Shown here piece after piece: positions 45,674-56,642 of a DNA stretch of 64,000 nt. Within the stretch, counting starts at the first letter, position 1; every line of letters begins with the position of its first letter. Origin of the DNA: Talinum fruticosum (taxonomy: Eukaryota > Streptophyta > Magnoliopsida > Caryophyllales > Talinaceae); the NCBI GenBank assembly GCA_021018815.1, contig JAITYX010000104.1, positions 682,001 to 746,000 of the forward strand, written 5' to 3'. The position numbers and the translations under genes are program-made. Under the pieces are notes generated by a model, which was not told the DNA's origin, searched no databases, and saw only the letters and a list, made by a program, of their open reading frames with translations.

Positions 45674-47990
45674 CTTAGGATGACTTGTAATCAAAACTTA
45701 CAAGAGATGAAGTCTGTACCTAATTCCTTGATGGTACTCGGAATGATATACCCGCCAAGTCCGAGTCTTCACTTAAGTTTGCATTGCATATAGCTTTCTA
45801 GCATCCTTGTTTTGTGATTATGTGCTTTGTTTGTGGTCGACATATGTGTGCCCTTAAGTTCAACCTCTACCTTTTAAGTGACTACCTAATCGACTCGGTC
45901 GAATTAGTTGATTGTAAACCGCCTATTAAGGTAATATGTGAGTGACTTGTGTGTGCTAATTGTGTGAGTAAGTGTGATCGGAATCTTATTTCTAGTCCAT
46001 TACTCATTTGTTTCGTTGAGTCTTGAACTAGAAACCTCTATCTTTAGGACTTTGTTGATTTGAATTTTTATGTGATTAGGCTGGAGGATGAGTTTAGGGA
46101 TATAAATCGTGAACTTATGTGCTTATAAGTGTAAATGATTTATGCGTGCTAAGTATGTGACTCGAATGTGGCTAAACCTTATTCTTATTTTGTTATTCAT
46201 TAGTTTCATGTTGTGATTTCTAATCGTTAGTTGACTTAGGAATTCTACCTCTAAGAAGCATACGAGTATTCAATTATGTATTGGTTGTTTATATAATTAT
46301 TTCCAAGGAGTTTAGAGAGTGTATAATTGATCTTAGATGAGCAAAAGAGGAGACATACGGTGCACTAGCGTAAGTGAAGCATTCATGGGAGACTCCTGAT
46401 TTCGCTTGTTGATTTAGATATAGATCTGCTTTTGGGGAGTTGTTACTAAAGAATGAATTGAAATGTCACATTGGTGAATAGGATAAGGTTGAGCACCCCG
46501 AGTGCTCGAGAGATACTTACATATATTTACGGAAACACTCATATGTGGGTACTTTTGGAAGTTACAAATGATAATTAAAGGCTATGAAAAGGAAAATTAA
46601 CGGGAAATATAACATGAAAGGTTCGTTGTATCATTGGTGGAATTGGTTTTCTTGATAATAATATTTTGGTCCATGACCGAGAATGTCAAATTTGGTATTT
46701 TGCTTGAAGTGCATGTGTGTTTGGGTGTGTTGGAAGGCATCTTTTGGGTACATTTGGGAGCTATGTTGGAAGAATAGTTGATTTAAGGATTTTCTCTATT
46801 TCCATCTAAGTTTTGAATCGACCAAACATAGGATGCAATGGTTATGGAGATCCATCTACGAGTTCTTATTTGAAAAACTTGTGAGAAAGGTCTAAAATAA
46901 GCCGAGCATGAGACTAGAAGAGGGCTAAGCAATCACATTGAAGGTTGTGCTTTCCACCATTTTGAGTTCCTTTGACTTGACCATCTCACCAAGAGGAGTT
47001 GATTGATGAATGTTGGAACTATACCCTCCACCACTTTGAGTTTATATGTGGTGATTCTTTGTGAGTAATCTAAACATCATAAATCGTTTGGGAGTAGTTC
47101 CTTGGGATCTTTATAAACCTGGAGCATTGATAACAATCTTGTAGGATGAGTGCCTCATTTACAAAGGAAGTTTAGTAGTCGTTCTATCACTCCCATACTT
47201 CATCCGAATTCATTATGTTGATAGTGCCCATTGGAGTGACTATAAATTACTTGGGAGCGAAATACTTTAAGTTTTACATAAGGATCATAGGTTTGATCTT
47301 AACTCCCATAGAGGTGAAAGAATGACATGAGGACTCCCCACCACCTATTGTAGTTACCATGAGTTGTTCAAGGATCATGTTGTGCTAGATATGATCGCAC
47401 ATAGTTTGGTTGCCTCTAAATTCTAACTCGATTTCAATTCCAAGCATTTTGACTATACTTTCGAACTCTTTCTACTTCCTTTGGTGATGTTACTTGCCTA
47501 GTATGCGTGTCATTCTTATCGTTTTGACCAGTGATGCACCATAGATAGTTTGTCGAACTAGCCCATCTAACTAGCTTGGCTATGGAGTTTGCTTAAGTTT
47601 GTGGAGGATGAGTAAGAGGGTGGTGTGAGATATTTGAACTATATGTGTGCCTAGTTAATGTGTTAATTGCGTAAGGATTTGGTGGAGATATTAAGATCCA
47701 ATTTCAAAACAAGTGGTAAGATCGTTTCAAGCCAACTATTTGCTCTTTCTAGTACGATTTGCTCCTTGGCGCTTTATAATTAAATGAGCGAGATGTACTC
47801 GAAATAATGGTAGAAAGGAGGCTGGAACTCATTAACCCATAGAGACCCCGAGGGATTCCGATAATCGTGGTTGTCCGATTGAGTTTCCTTCAGTATTGAG
47901 TGTCCGAGTGTGCTCTAGGTGTATATGCCTACATCTTGCCCGTTTCGTGGGTATTACCTAATTGTTCGAATTTTGGGGACGAAATTCTTT

Positions 47991-48003
47991 TAAGGGGAAG
48001 TAA
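47991..48003 (+). other. polypurine tract of the gypsy-type element
   Basis: taaggggaagtaa immediately before the LTR start tgtaagaccc; purine-rich and correctly placed. Confidence 0.75.
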
Positions 48004-51000
48004 TGTAAGACCCGTAATTTTGGGTTAGGTAGCTATACGAGTTAAGTTTATTATTTAGTCTTAATTAAATAGAGTAGGTCAAATGACCAAGTCATATACG
48101 TGGATTAGGTATTCGTAAAATTAATTAAGCGAATTATTATTATCGCATAACTATAATTAGTAGAGCGTATTAATCCCTTCCTCTCGAATTTTTCCGCTCA
48201 AACTAGCTAAATAAAAACTCGAGATCGCTTATACTCGTATGTGAGTTTAATTGTTTTCAGAGTTAGCAAGAGGGAAAAGGGAAGAGCAATGTTACATGGA
48301 GTATTAAGGAAGAGGACAATTAGGTGTTAAGAACCAAAAGGGAGTTAAGTGGTAAATTGGGAACATGATTAGTGTAAATTAGAGGGATGTGCTTGGCATG
48401 CCCAGTGAAGCCACACAGCAAAAAGAAAAATTAAAGGGGAAAGAGAGGAAGAAGGCTCGATGGAGGAAGTAGAAAGGGAGCCCAAGCAGGGAAAAGCGAG
48501 AGGGAGAACCGAGAAACAGGGGAAGAGAGAACGCGAGAGACCGAGAGGGGGCGGTGGCCTCTCGGCGTCCGGTGGATGAAGGAAAAAGAAAAGAGGGGCG
48601 AAAGAAAGAAGGAGCGAGAACCGAACAGGGAAAGTGAGAGAAGGGAGGACGAGCGAGAGAAGTAGAGGAGGTCGAAGGCTAGCGCAGCGAGCAATAGAAG
48701 CTGGGACCGGCGAGCGACGGTACACGGCGAGCGAAAAGGGGCCGGCGACGAGACATTGACGGCAGGGCGAGAAACGGGAGGGGAACCCTAGCGAAACCCG
48801 AGCAAAGGCGAGAGGAGGTGAGAACCGAGAGGCAAAGGGGACGGCGGCAAGGGAGAAAGACCGGCGACGAGCACTCGAGGACCCAACCGAGGGGTAGTAG
48901 GAACCGAAACGCCGAACCAAAGGCAAGATGAAGCGAGAGTCCCCGAAGCGAACACAACCGAACACGGAACACGGATAGCAAGCAATTCAATCAATCCCAA
49001 ACCCTAGAATTCGAGGTGGGTAGTCTTATAATCTAAACTATTAGTAATTTCGAAACCCAAATGAATTTATTGTGATTATTGAAGGTTTATGCTATTCATA
49101 TTGAATGCTTGTGCTTGTTAAACGAATTTAGTAGTTGCTAAAAGTTGAAATTAGGAGCCTTGAATGGACTTGATAGTTGCTTAAGCGTGAATTGGGAACT
49201 TGGGAATTCAAATGAAGGCAGGTTGCTTAAGCCTAGTGAGTAGGGTCGAGATTTCAGTCAATTGGGAACGAGCACGTTGGGATTCGGGCATAAATTATGA
49301 ATTAATATTTCATATTGAGCCTTAGAGATTTATTGAATTTGTGGCATTAAGGAATGATTGCTAATATCGGGAAATAATAAGTGAAGTGTAAAGAGGAGTA
49401 TGAATTCATATCGAGTGATGCACAATTGAGACATGTAAGTGAGAAATGGGTGATTGTCGAGTTAATTGAGTTCGAAGTATATTTAAACCCTCAAGGTTGA
49501 ACTAAAAGTGAAGGTAAACGAAGCTAACGAAAATTGAGTGATGAAAAGTGATTAAGAGTTATACAACTAAGGATGGGCGAACAAGAGTCGATTAATAAGA
49601 AAGAAACATACAATGGGAGTTAAGGTAAGGAAAGCTGCGAATTGTAAGGTTAAGTTGAGTTTAGAATGTACCTAGGTCCTTGAGATAAAATTAAGTTGGA
49701 AGACGAGTCTAGCAAGAGGAACTTAAGTGATAAAGTGATATTAGGAGTGATACAGGTGAGTATGAGCAAAGTAAGCTAATTTATAAAGTAGAGACATAGA
49801 ATGAGGAATTGAAGTAAAGATAGAGAATTGTGAGAAGTTGAGAAGTTGAATTAGGTGGTGTCCGCTTGTGGTTATTGTAGTTTAGAAAATGGAAATTAAT
49901 CACAATAAAGTGATGGATTGAGAAAAGCATAGTTGGAAAAGAGCTAAGAATGACTGCTTGCATTGAATGGTGGCTATTGTGTTAAGTGATTGCTTTACAT
50001 GATGCTCAAAAGTAGTTTTGAAACGAGTTTTGTATTTTACGTGAAACGATCCTTGAATGCAACTTCTTGTGAACCGCCTTTCAAACGTGATTATGTTTTA
50101 AAGTAGCGAAACTTGTTTGAGAAAGTGAATTTATAAGGGTGACACGTGGTGTCATGCCTTCCTTGATGTTAAATCGATTTGAGAAAGTTGTTGAAATAAA
50201 TGTGATGAATGATTATGTGCAAATTGTTTTGAATCGACCGGCTACGGATTGTTTAGCATACCAAAGGGTTCGAACTAGGGAACGCCCAGCTAGAAACTTC
50301 GAGGGAAGGGTTCTAATAGGGGTCCTGCGGTGGCGGGATGCCCGATCCGAGACTTCCGAAGATAGGTCCTAGGAGCCTTTTGTTCGAGGTTGCGCCCGAA
50401 ATAAAGAAGTGCTAGTTCAAATCCTCAAAAAGCCTAGAAAGTTGATTCGGTTCCAAAAGAATTGTTCATGAATGTGAAATTGTTCTTTTATATAATTAAA
50501 GAGTCATGATGTTTACGTTGCAAGAGATTTTATTAAAAGTATCTAGATTTGTATTACGTTATTATGTTTTTACCGATTTCATTATTATGAGTAGTATGTG
50601 TAAAAAATTTCCATTTTGAGGGTATAAGAATTCGGTGAGCCCATGATTTATTGCTCACCCCCACAAAATCCCCTTTTCCCTCCGCAGTGTTGCAGGTACA
50701 TTTTCAAAAGGCACGATCTACACTTAACTTATTCTAGACTCCGTTGATTGCCGTTTGTTGGTTCTTGAGTGATTCGAATAGCCAATGTGCATTTCTTATG
50801 TTTCTAAGTATTGTACTTGTAATTTATTTCATGTAGTTTTTACCGGATGTATAGTAAACCATTTAAATCGTTTTAAGTTTTATCGCATGATTCGTTGGAC
50901 TCCGGCGTGTGGCCGTTGAGTTATATACTCCGAGCGTGTGACCCGTTGAGTTATGTTATGCTTTTTATGCAGGATTTCGGGGCTTTAAGCCTAAGGGATA

Positions 51001-51179
51001 GTCCACATTACAAACGAAATTTTGCCGAAATTTTTAGGAAATCTCATATTCTTTTGGAAAACCACCTTTATTATCTTTAAGTTGAGTTTAGACAGCCAAA
51101 CCGACACCAAAAAGCCTTGGGAGTTCCTTTAAGGAACTCGGCGATGTAATACTCCTACGGGTTGTTTTGGGGTGTTACA
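48004..51179 (+). repeat. 3' LTR of the gypsy-type element (3176 bp)
   Basis: Starts tgtaagacccgtaatttt and ends gttttggggtgttaca. It shares start, end and the atgtaatactccta block with LTR Y (17503-20399, opposite orientation). An A/G-rich region at 48430-48900 matches the C/T-rich one of Y in the opposite sense. The long minus frames there (such as 48965-48369) are Ser/Leu/Pro/Arg low-complexity readings of that tract, not genes. Confidence 0.85.
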
Positions 51180-53100
51180 CTATCACTCTCTCTTTTTCCA
51201 TATTTCTTTCAATCTACGCATCAATTTTTGATACTTGAATTAACAAGTGCTTCATTTTTTCGATTCACATCCAATTTCATTTAGAGTCATGCGTTCGATG
51301 TTGATTTCACCAAATTCAGCTCGATTTATTGTTTCATTTTTCAATTGTGATTAATATAGAAGATACATGGTTTGACTTGGTAAGATTTCTTCTAATGTAT
51401 TCTTTGATTTTGATTTTGATCATTGATCGATGTTAAATTTTTATTTTGAGATCATTAAAGGTTTTAAAAGGTAAAAAAATGCACCATATTTTTGGGTCGA
51501 ATTTGGGATGTATTAATGAATCTTTTTTAAGATGAATTTGTCTTCTTTATTGACGAATCTGAGTTTTTTAAAATTTGATTACTCTGTATCGACGAATATG
51601 ATATTTTCTTTGATGAATTTATCTTTTATATGAATACTCGATAAATATGATGTTATCTTTGATAAATTTGTCTACTATATTGATGAATATATTCTTTTTA
51701 CGTCCGATTTCTAGGTCAAATTTGGGTTGTATTGATGAATCTTTTTAGAGATAAATTTATCTTGTATATCGATAAATTTGAGATTTTTAAAGTCTCATCT
51801 GCTATGTATTGATAAATATGATGTTTTCTTTGATAAATTTATCTTTTATGTTGATAATGATAAATACGATACTTGCTTTGATAAATTTGCCTACTATATT
51901 TATGAATATATGTTTTTACATCTGAGTTTTTAGGTTGAATTTGGGTTGTATTGATGACTTTTTTAAGACAAATATGTCTTCTATATCGATGAATGTGAGT
52001 TTTTAAAGTCCGATATATTTTGTATTGATGAATATGATGTTTTCTTTGATGAATTTGTCTTTTATATTGATACTAATAAATATGATGATTTCTTTGATGA
52101 ATTTGTCTTTTATATTGATACTAATAAATATGATGCTTTCTTTGATGAATTTGTGTACTATATTGATGAATATATGCTTTTAATGTCTTATTGCTCTGTA
52201 TTGATGAATATGATATTTTAATTAATAAATTTGTCTTATGTATCAATAAATCTGGATTTTTTAAATGGTATGGATTATCTATTGTTGGATATGTCATTTA
52301 AAAAAAAGATTGTATTCAATACTTTTTTATGAATATGTTAATTTTTGTGATTAATATGTTAATTATTTATGATGAATATTTACTTATCATTGATGAATTT
52401 ATCTTATGCTAAGAAAATACGTCAATTTACAGTATTTTTATTAATTTTATTAATTTTACTAATTTACCTACAAGTATTTGTTAATTTTTATGTATTTGGA
52501 CAGTTTCACATTAAATATGCCTTTTTTATATGAAAATATATGAAATTTTATTCATAAACATGTTAATTATTTTCGATGAATATTTACTAATTATTGATAA
52601 ATTTATGTAGAAAACAAAGCTAAAAAGTCGGCACAAATTATGGAGAAAAAAGTGATGAATATGAAGAAGATGATAGACATTGACAAGTGTAGACATTTTT
52701 TAAAAATTCATTAAAGTTGTCATAAAACTCATTAGTATTGTTGTAACATTACTAGTATATACAAATTTATTTATAAATTTCTCGATGTACTTGATTATTT
52801 ATTTGCATACTTTTTCCATGAATGAATAAATATTTATATTCATAAGAGTTTTTGAAAAAAATTGGAGTTATATACATTTGATTAAAATATTCATCACATT
52901 TACATTAAATTTATCGTTATACATTGATTATATTTTGAGTGAAATGCAAACAAAAAGGTAAAATTAACTAATAAAACTTTTTTAGTTACTTCATGAATGC
53001 GTTTTTAAGAAACATTGAAGATATATATGTTGTTTAATTCAAATATTCATCATATTTGTATAAAATTCATTAGTATTTATTGATAATATTGAGTCAAGTA
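51180..53100. other. AT-rich region with tandem repeats
   Basis: Very AT-rich, with no gene. Repeated tgatgaatttgtct and gatgaatat words occur throughout; see the repeat at 51494-52260. The distal part (52340-52620) has looser copies of gatgaatatttacttatcattgatgaa. Confidence 0.75.
51494..52260 (+). repeat. tandem repeat of about 219 bp, with an inner 47-bp duplication
   Basis: Three unit starts (gggtcgaatttgggatgtatt 51494, aggtcaaatttgggttgtatt 51713, aggttgaatttgggttgtatt 51932) are spaced about 219 bases apart. In the third unit a segment of about 47 bases (tttctttgatgaatttgtct...aaatatgatg) is directly duplicated around 52037-52130. It is built from shorter tgatgaa/tgataaa words and could be a small satellite. 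Confidence 0.82.
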
Positions 53101-54680
53101 TGAAGGTTTGCTCGGGGAGAGTCCGAGTCACCCTAGAGGGGGTGAATAGGGTGAGGAAGTAATCTTGTGGAAATTCAATCTCTTTTGCCAAGTCAAAGAC
53201 GGAATGCGATTTTGAGCCAAAACAGAGTCGGAAAAGTAGAGACTCGGAAAGACCGAATAGATATAAATGACAAGAGAAGCAAATGCTTTAAGGCGATCCG
53301 AGTCTAGAATGAACTCGGAAAGTAAACACTTAGAGATTACGTGGAAACCCTCCTGGGGCGAGAAAACCACGGACCATGTCAATCCGGACACGAAGTCAAA
53401 TCCACTATTTTGAGTCCACAAAATACCGTGACTGACCGAACCCGAGTTGCTCCCTTTGACAACTCTATACAAGTTTTCCTAGACTCGAAATTCCCTTATC
53501 CGATCTAGTACTTCCTAGCTGAGATAACCCTTACAGCTAGGGACAACTAAGCTGAGTTAACCCTTACAGCTTAGTCAAGGGACCTTACGGACAAAGCAAG
53601 AAAGTGTTTGTAATCGAGTACAAGACCTTACAACTCAAAAAGTAATGAATTACGAGTGGGAGTTGTAAGTAGAAGATTGAGAATAAATACAATGACTTTG
53701 CTCAAGTACGTGTATTAACAATGAGTTCGGCAATCTTCAAGTCTTGTGAAGTGGCTTCTATTTATAGATGACCAGGCAGAGTAGCCGTTTTCTTCATCTC
53801 GCGACCGAGAGTCCTCTCGTGACCGTTGATAGAAGCTTTCGAGTCACTCGAAAGTATCCGTTGTAATGTGAACGTTGGACAACGGTTTAACTCTCTTGGA
53901 AGTCCAAAAACCATTGGCGGTGTCTTGAAAGATAAGGTGGAAACCACCTTTTAAGCTTGGCGTTCAGCTTTTCCAGATTTGGAAACAGACAACTCGACAC
54001 TATCTTCGGGACTGGAGCGAGAGAAGGTGAAAAGTCATGTCTCGCTGGTGATTTGACGTTCGAAGCCGGTTACTTTTGTGGTTGGAAAAAGTTGTATCCT
54101 CGATTGAATAACCTACAAAAGTAAATTAATTTTGGTTCTCAAAGTATAAAATACTTTGGTCCAAGGTTAGACACGAGATAATAAAATAATTATGATGATT
54201 AAACAACTAATAATCTAAGTCGAAGAGAAGTGGAATTTTACGAGTCTAATAACAAGGATACTCGGAATTCCATCCGACTTAGTCTAAGCGATAGATCAAG
54301 TTCCGTAAGGAATATCAGAGTGAGATAACTTGATATAAACTAAGTATGAAACAGACTAGAGGTACCGACTCTAACGAAATAGAGCTTATAATCAAAAATC
54401 GGATTCCGAGTGAGAAAAGACGAGATACTAGTCTATTCAATCTGCGATAAATCTGAGTGATGCTTGGACTCGGAACAACGAACCGGTTTTACGAGTCACT
54501 TACGAATAAGCGAGAAATATAAGAAGTAAAAGCTGTATCACTTAGAGAAGATACAATTTTACTCAAAGAAGTTTCGAGATATAGAGAATGCCTTGGAATC
54601 AAAACTCTATAAGTATGAGATGGTTATACCTGATTCATTTAATGCAACTCGAAATGCGTTGAGAAGTGTCCGAGTCTTCA
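53101..54680 (-). mobile_element. solo copia LTR-E
   Basis: 1580 bp, minus orientation, TGAAGGTTTGCTCGGGG...GTCTTCA, with a perfect duplication aagta (53096-53100, 54681-54685). It sits in the AT-rich region, has no internal element sequence, and carries the full set of family motifs. Minus frames inside (53472-53128, 53947-53762) are LTR readings, not genes. Confidence 0.95.
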
Positions 54681-54685
54681 AAGTA

Positions 54686-55037
54686 CATCGAAATATGATT
54701 TACGAATACACAAGAAAAAAGGTATACATTGCAAAATTCATCAAATTTTTTAAAAATCATCACTTTATTGTGAAGATTCAAAATATAAATTTGGTTTCAA
54801 AAATATATACGTGACACTATATTCAACCACCTAACTAGATAGCTGAGTAACCATCATAGAATTTTTGGATTGTACGAGTGATGGTGATGATGATTAAAGG
54901 AAGGAGAAAATAAAGGAGAGAGTGGAGTTAAATAATGGAAGAGGTGATCGTGAGTGGAGGTGAGAGGTGTGTGATGAAGTTGATGATTGATGATGAGAGG
55001 TGTGAGAGATAGATAGAGTCTAAGGGGAACAAGAGTA
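54686..55037. other. AT-rich spacer between two solo LTRs
   Basis: 352 bases: first AT-rich, then a purine-rich gatgatg/gagaggtgtg stretch (54877-55016). No gene recognised. Confidence 0.6.
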
Positions 55038-55042
55038 ATTTC

Positions 55043-56642
55043 TAAAGACTCGGACTTTACTCCGCACATTTACGAGTTCTAACAAAGGAATCAGGTATAA
55101 GAATTTCTCACTTATAGAGTTTTGATTCCAAGGCACTCTCTATACCTTAGAAACTTTTCTAAGTGATATAGTATTTTTCTCTAAGTGATATGACATTTAC
55201 TTCATATATTTCTTGCTTATCTCTAAGTGACTCGGAAAACAGATATGTACTCACGTTGTCTCACTTAGATCCGAGTCCCTCATCACTTAGATTTATCGCA
55301 TGTTGAAATGACTAGTATTTCACTTAACCGCACTCGGATCCGACTTCATGTTATAAGTCCTATTCTGTTGTAGTCGGCGCTTCTAGTCCGAACAGCGCTT
55401 CTAGTCCGGATCAAGTTTGTTTCACTCGATATTCGTTGTATAACTTGATTCTCGCTTAGAGTAACTCAGATGGAATTTTGAGTTTCACGGATATTAGACT
55501 CAGAAAATTCCATTCCTTTTCTAACTCGGATAATTAGTCATTTAATTATCTTAATTATATTATTATATGTGTCTAATCTTGGACCAAAGTATTTTATACT
55601 TTGAGAACCAATTTGATTTACTTTTGTAGGTTATTCAAACAAGGATACACTTTTTGAAATACAAAAGTAACCTAGCTTCAAAACGTCAAATCACCAGCAG
55701 ACATGACTTTTCCCCTTCTCGACCTAGCCCCGGAAGATTGTGTCGTGGCTGCTCGCTTCCAAATCGGAAAATTGAAATGCCAAACTTAACGGTAGTTTCC
55801 ACCTTATCTTTCAAGACACCGCCGAGTGGTTTTGGGACTTCCAAAGAAGTTAAAAACCGTTGTCTAGCGTTCATATTTCAACGGATACTTTCGAGTGACT
55901 CGGAAAGTCGTTAACAACGGTCACAAAGGACTTCCGATCGGAAGATGGAGATAACGGCTACTCGCCTGGTCATCTATAAAAGGAAGTCAACTCACAAGAC
56001 TTGAAGATTGTCGAACCTATTGTTAATACATACTTGAGCAAAAGTCATTGTATTCACTTTCAATCTTCTACTTACAACTCCCACTCGTAATTCATTATAT
56101 TCTAAGTTGTAAGGTCTTGTACTTCGTTACAATCACTTTCTTCTTACTTTCCGAGTAAGGTCCCTTGACCGAGCTGTAAAGGTTAACTCAGCTTAGTTGT
56201 CCCTAGCTGTAAGCGTTATCTCAGCTAGGAAGTACTAGATCGAATAAGGGAACTTCGACTCTAGAAAAACTTGTAAAGAGTTATCGAAGGAGCAACTCGG
56301 GCTCATCAATCTATCGTATTTTGTGGACTCAAAATAGTGGATTTGACTTCGTGCTTGGATTAGCACGGTCCGTGGTTTTCTGCCCCAGGAGGGTTTTCCA
56401 CGTAATATCTGTGTATTTACTTTCGAGTTCATTCTAGACTCGGACATACTCGATAGCGACTTGAATCCGCTTCCTTACTTTTTATCGAGATTCCGAGTTC
56501 ATACTTTTCGAACCTATTTTAGACTCGGAACTGCATTCTGTCTCTACTTTGGGAAAAAGAGCTCAATCTTCACGAAAATCCTCCATCACCCTATTCACCC
56601 CCTCCCTCTAGGGTGACTCATACTCTCCCGAACAAACCTTCA
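55043..56642 (+). mobile_element. solo copia LTR-F
   Basis: 1600 bp, plus orientation, taaagactcggac...aaccttca, with a perfect duplication atttc (55038-55042, 56643-56647). A TATA variant, ctataaaagg, lies near 55974. No PBS follows it (the next bases are atttctaatgtg), so it is a solo LTR, not an element end. Confidence 0.95.

Larger units (their letters stand above)
32416..45770 (-). mobile_element. Cop-U: deleted copia element, later split by Cop-T
   Basis: Read on the minus strand: 5' LTR (LTR-B, 33433-34858 and 45679-45770), PBS (33420-33432), the first part of gag (33373-32790), then a direct jump into a partial 3' LTR (32416-32785). All of pol is absent. The outer flanks (aacat on the left, cttaa on the right) do not match, so a simple insertion is not supported; one side was probably lost or exchanged. 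Cop-T sits in its 5' LTR with a perfect duplication. Confidence 0.85.
33433..45770 (-). repeat. 5' LTR (LTR-B) of Cop-U, split by Cop-T
   Basis: Segments 33433-34858 and 45679-45770 join to about 1518 bp. The right segment begins gatgacttgtaatcaaaac and ends gtcttca, exactly what follows cacttag in LTR-A. Direct comparison with LTR-A (23928-25449) shows the two differ mostly at CAG/CTG-type words, for example cagagttgg versus cgagttgg and aacagac versus aacgagac. Confidence 0.92.
45771..51179 (+). mobile_element. gypsy-type element: 3' part with one 3.2 kb LTR
   Basis: Includes 2.2 kb of internal sequence without a usable reading frame, a PPT (47991-48003) and a 3' LTR (48004-51179). The stretch ttttggggacgaaattctttt just before the PPT resembles the pol end and PPT region of plant chromovirus (Tekay/Del-like) elements. 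No 5' LTR, integrase or RT is visible. The left end abuts the last base of the Cop-U LTR, so the 5' part is lost or lies elsewhere. Confidence 0.7.

Noticed and set aside
48369..49000. 198-codon minus frame and overlapping minus frames
   Set aside because: The A/G-rich counterpart of the Y tract in the second gypsy LTR; low-complexity and open in several frames.
53128..53947. Minus-strand frames of 114 and 61 codons
   Set aside because: Readings of solo LTR-E; similar frames occur in other LTRs at the same place without conserved protein features.
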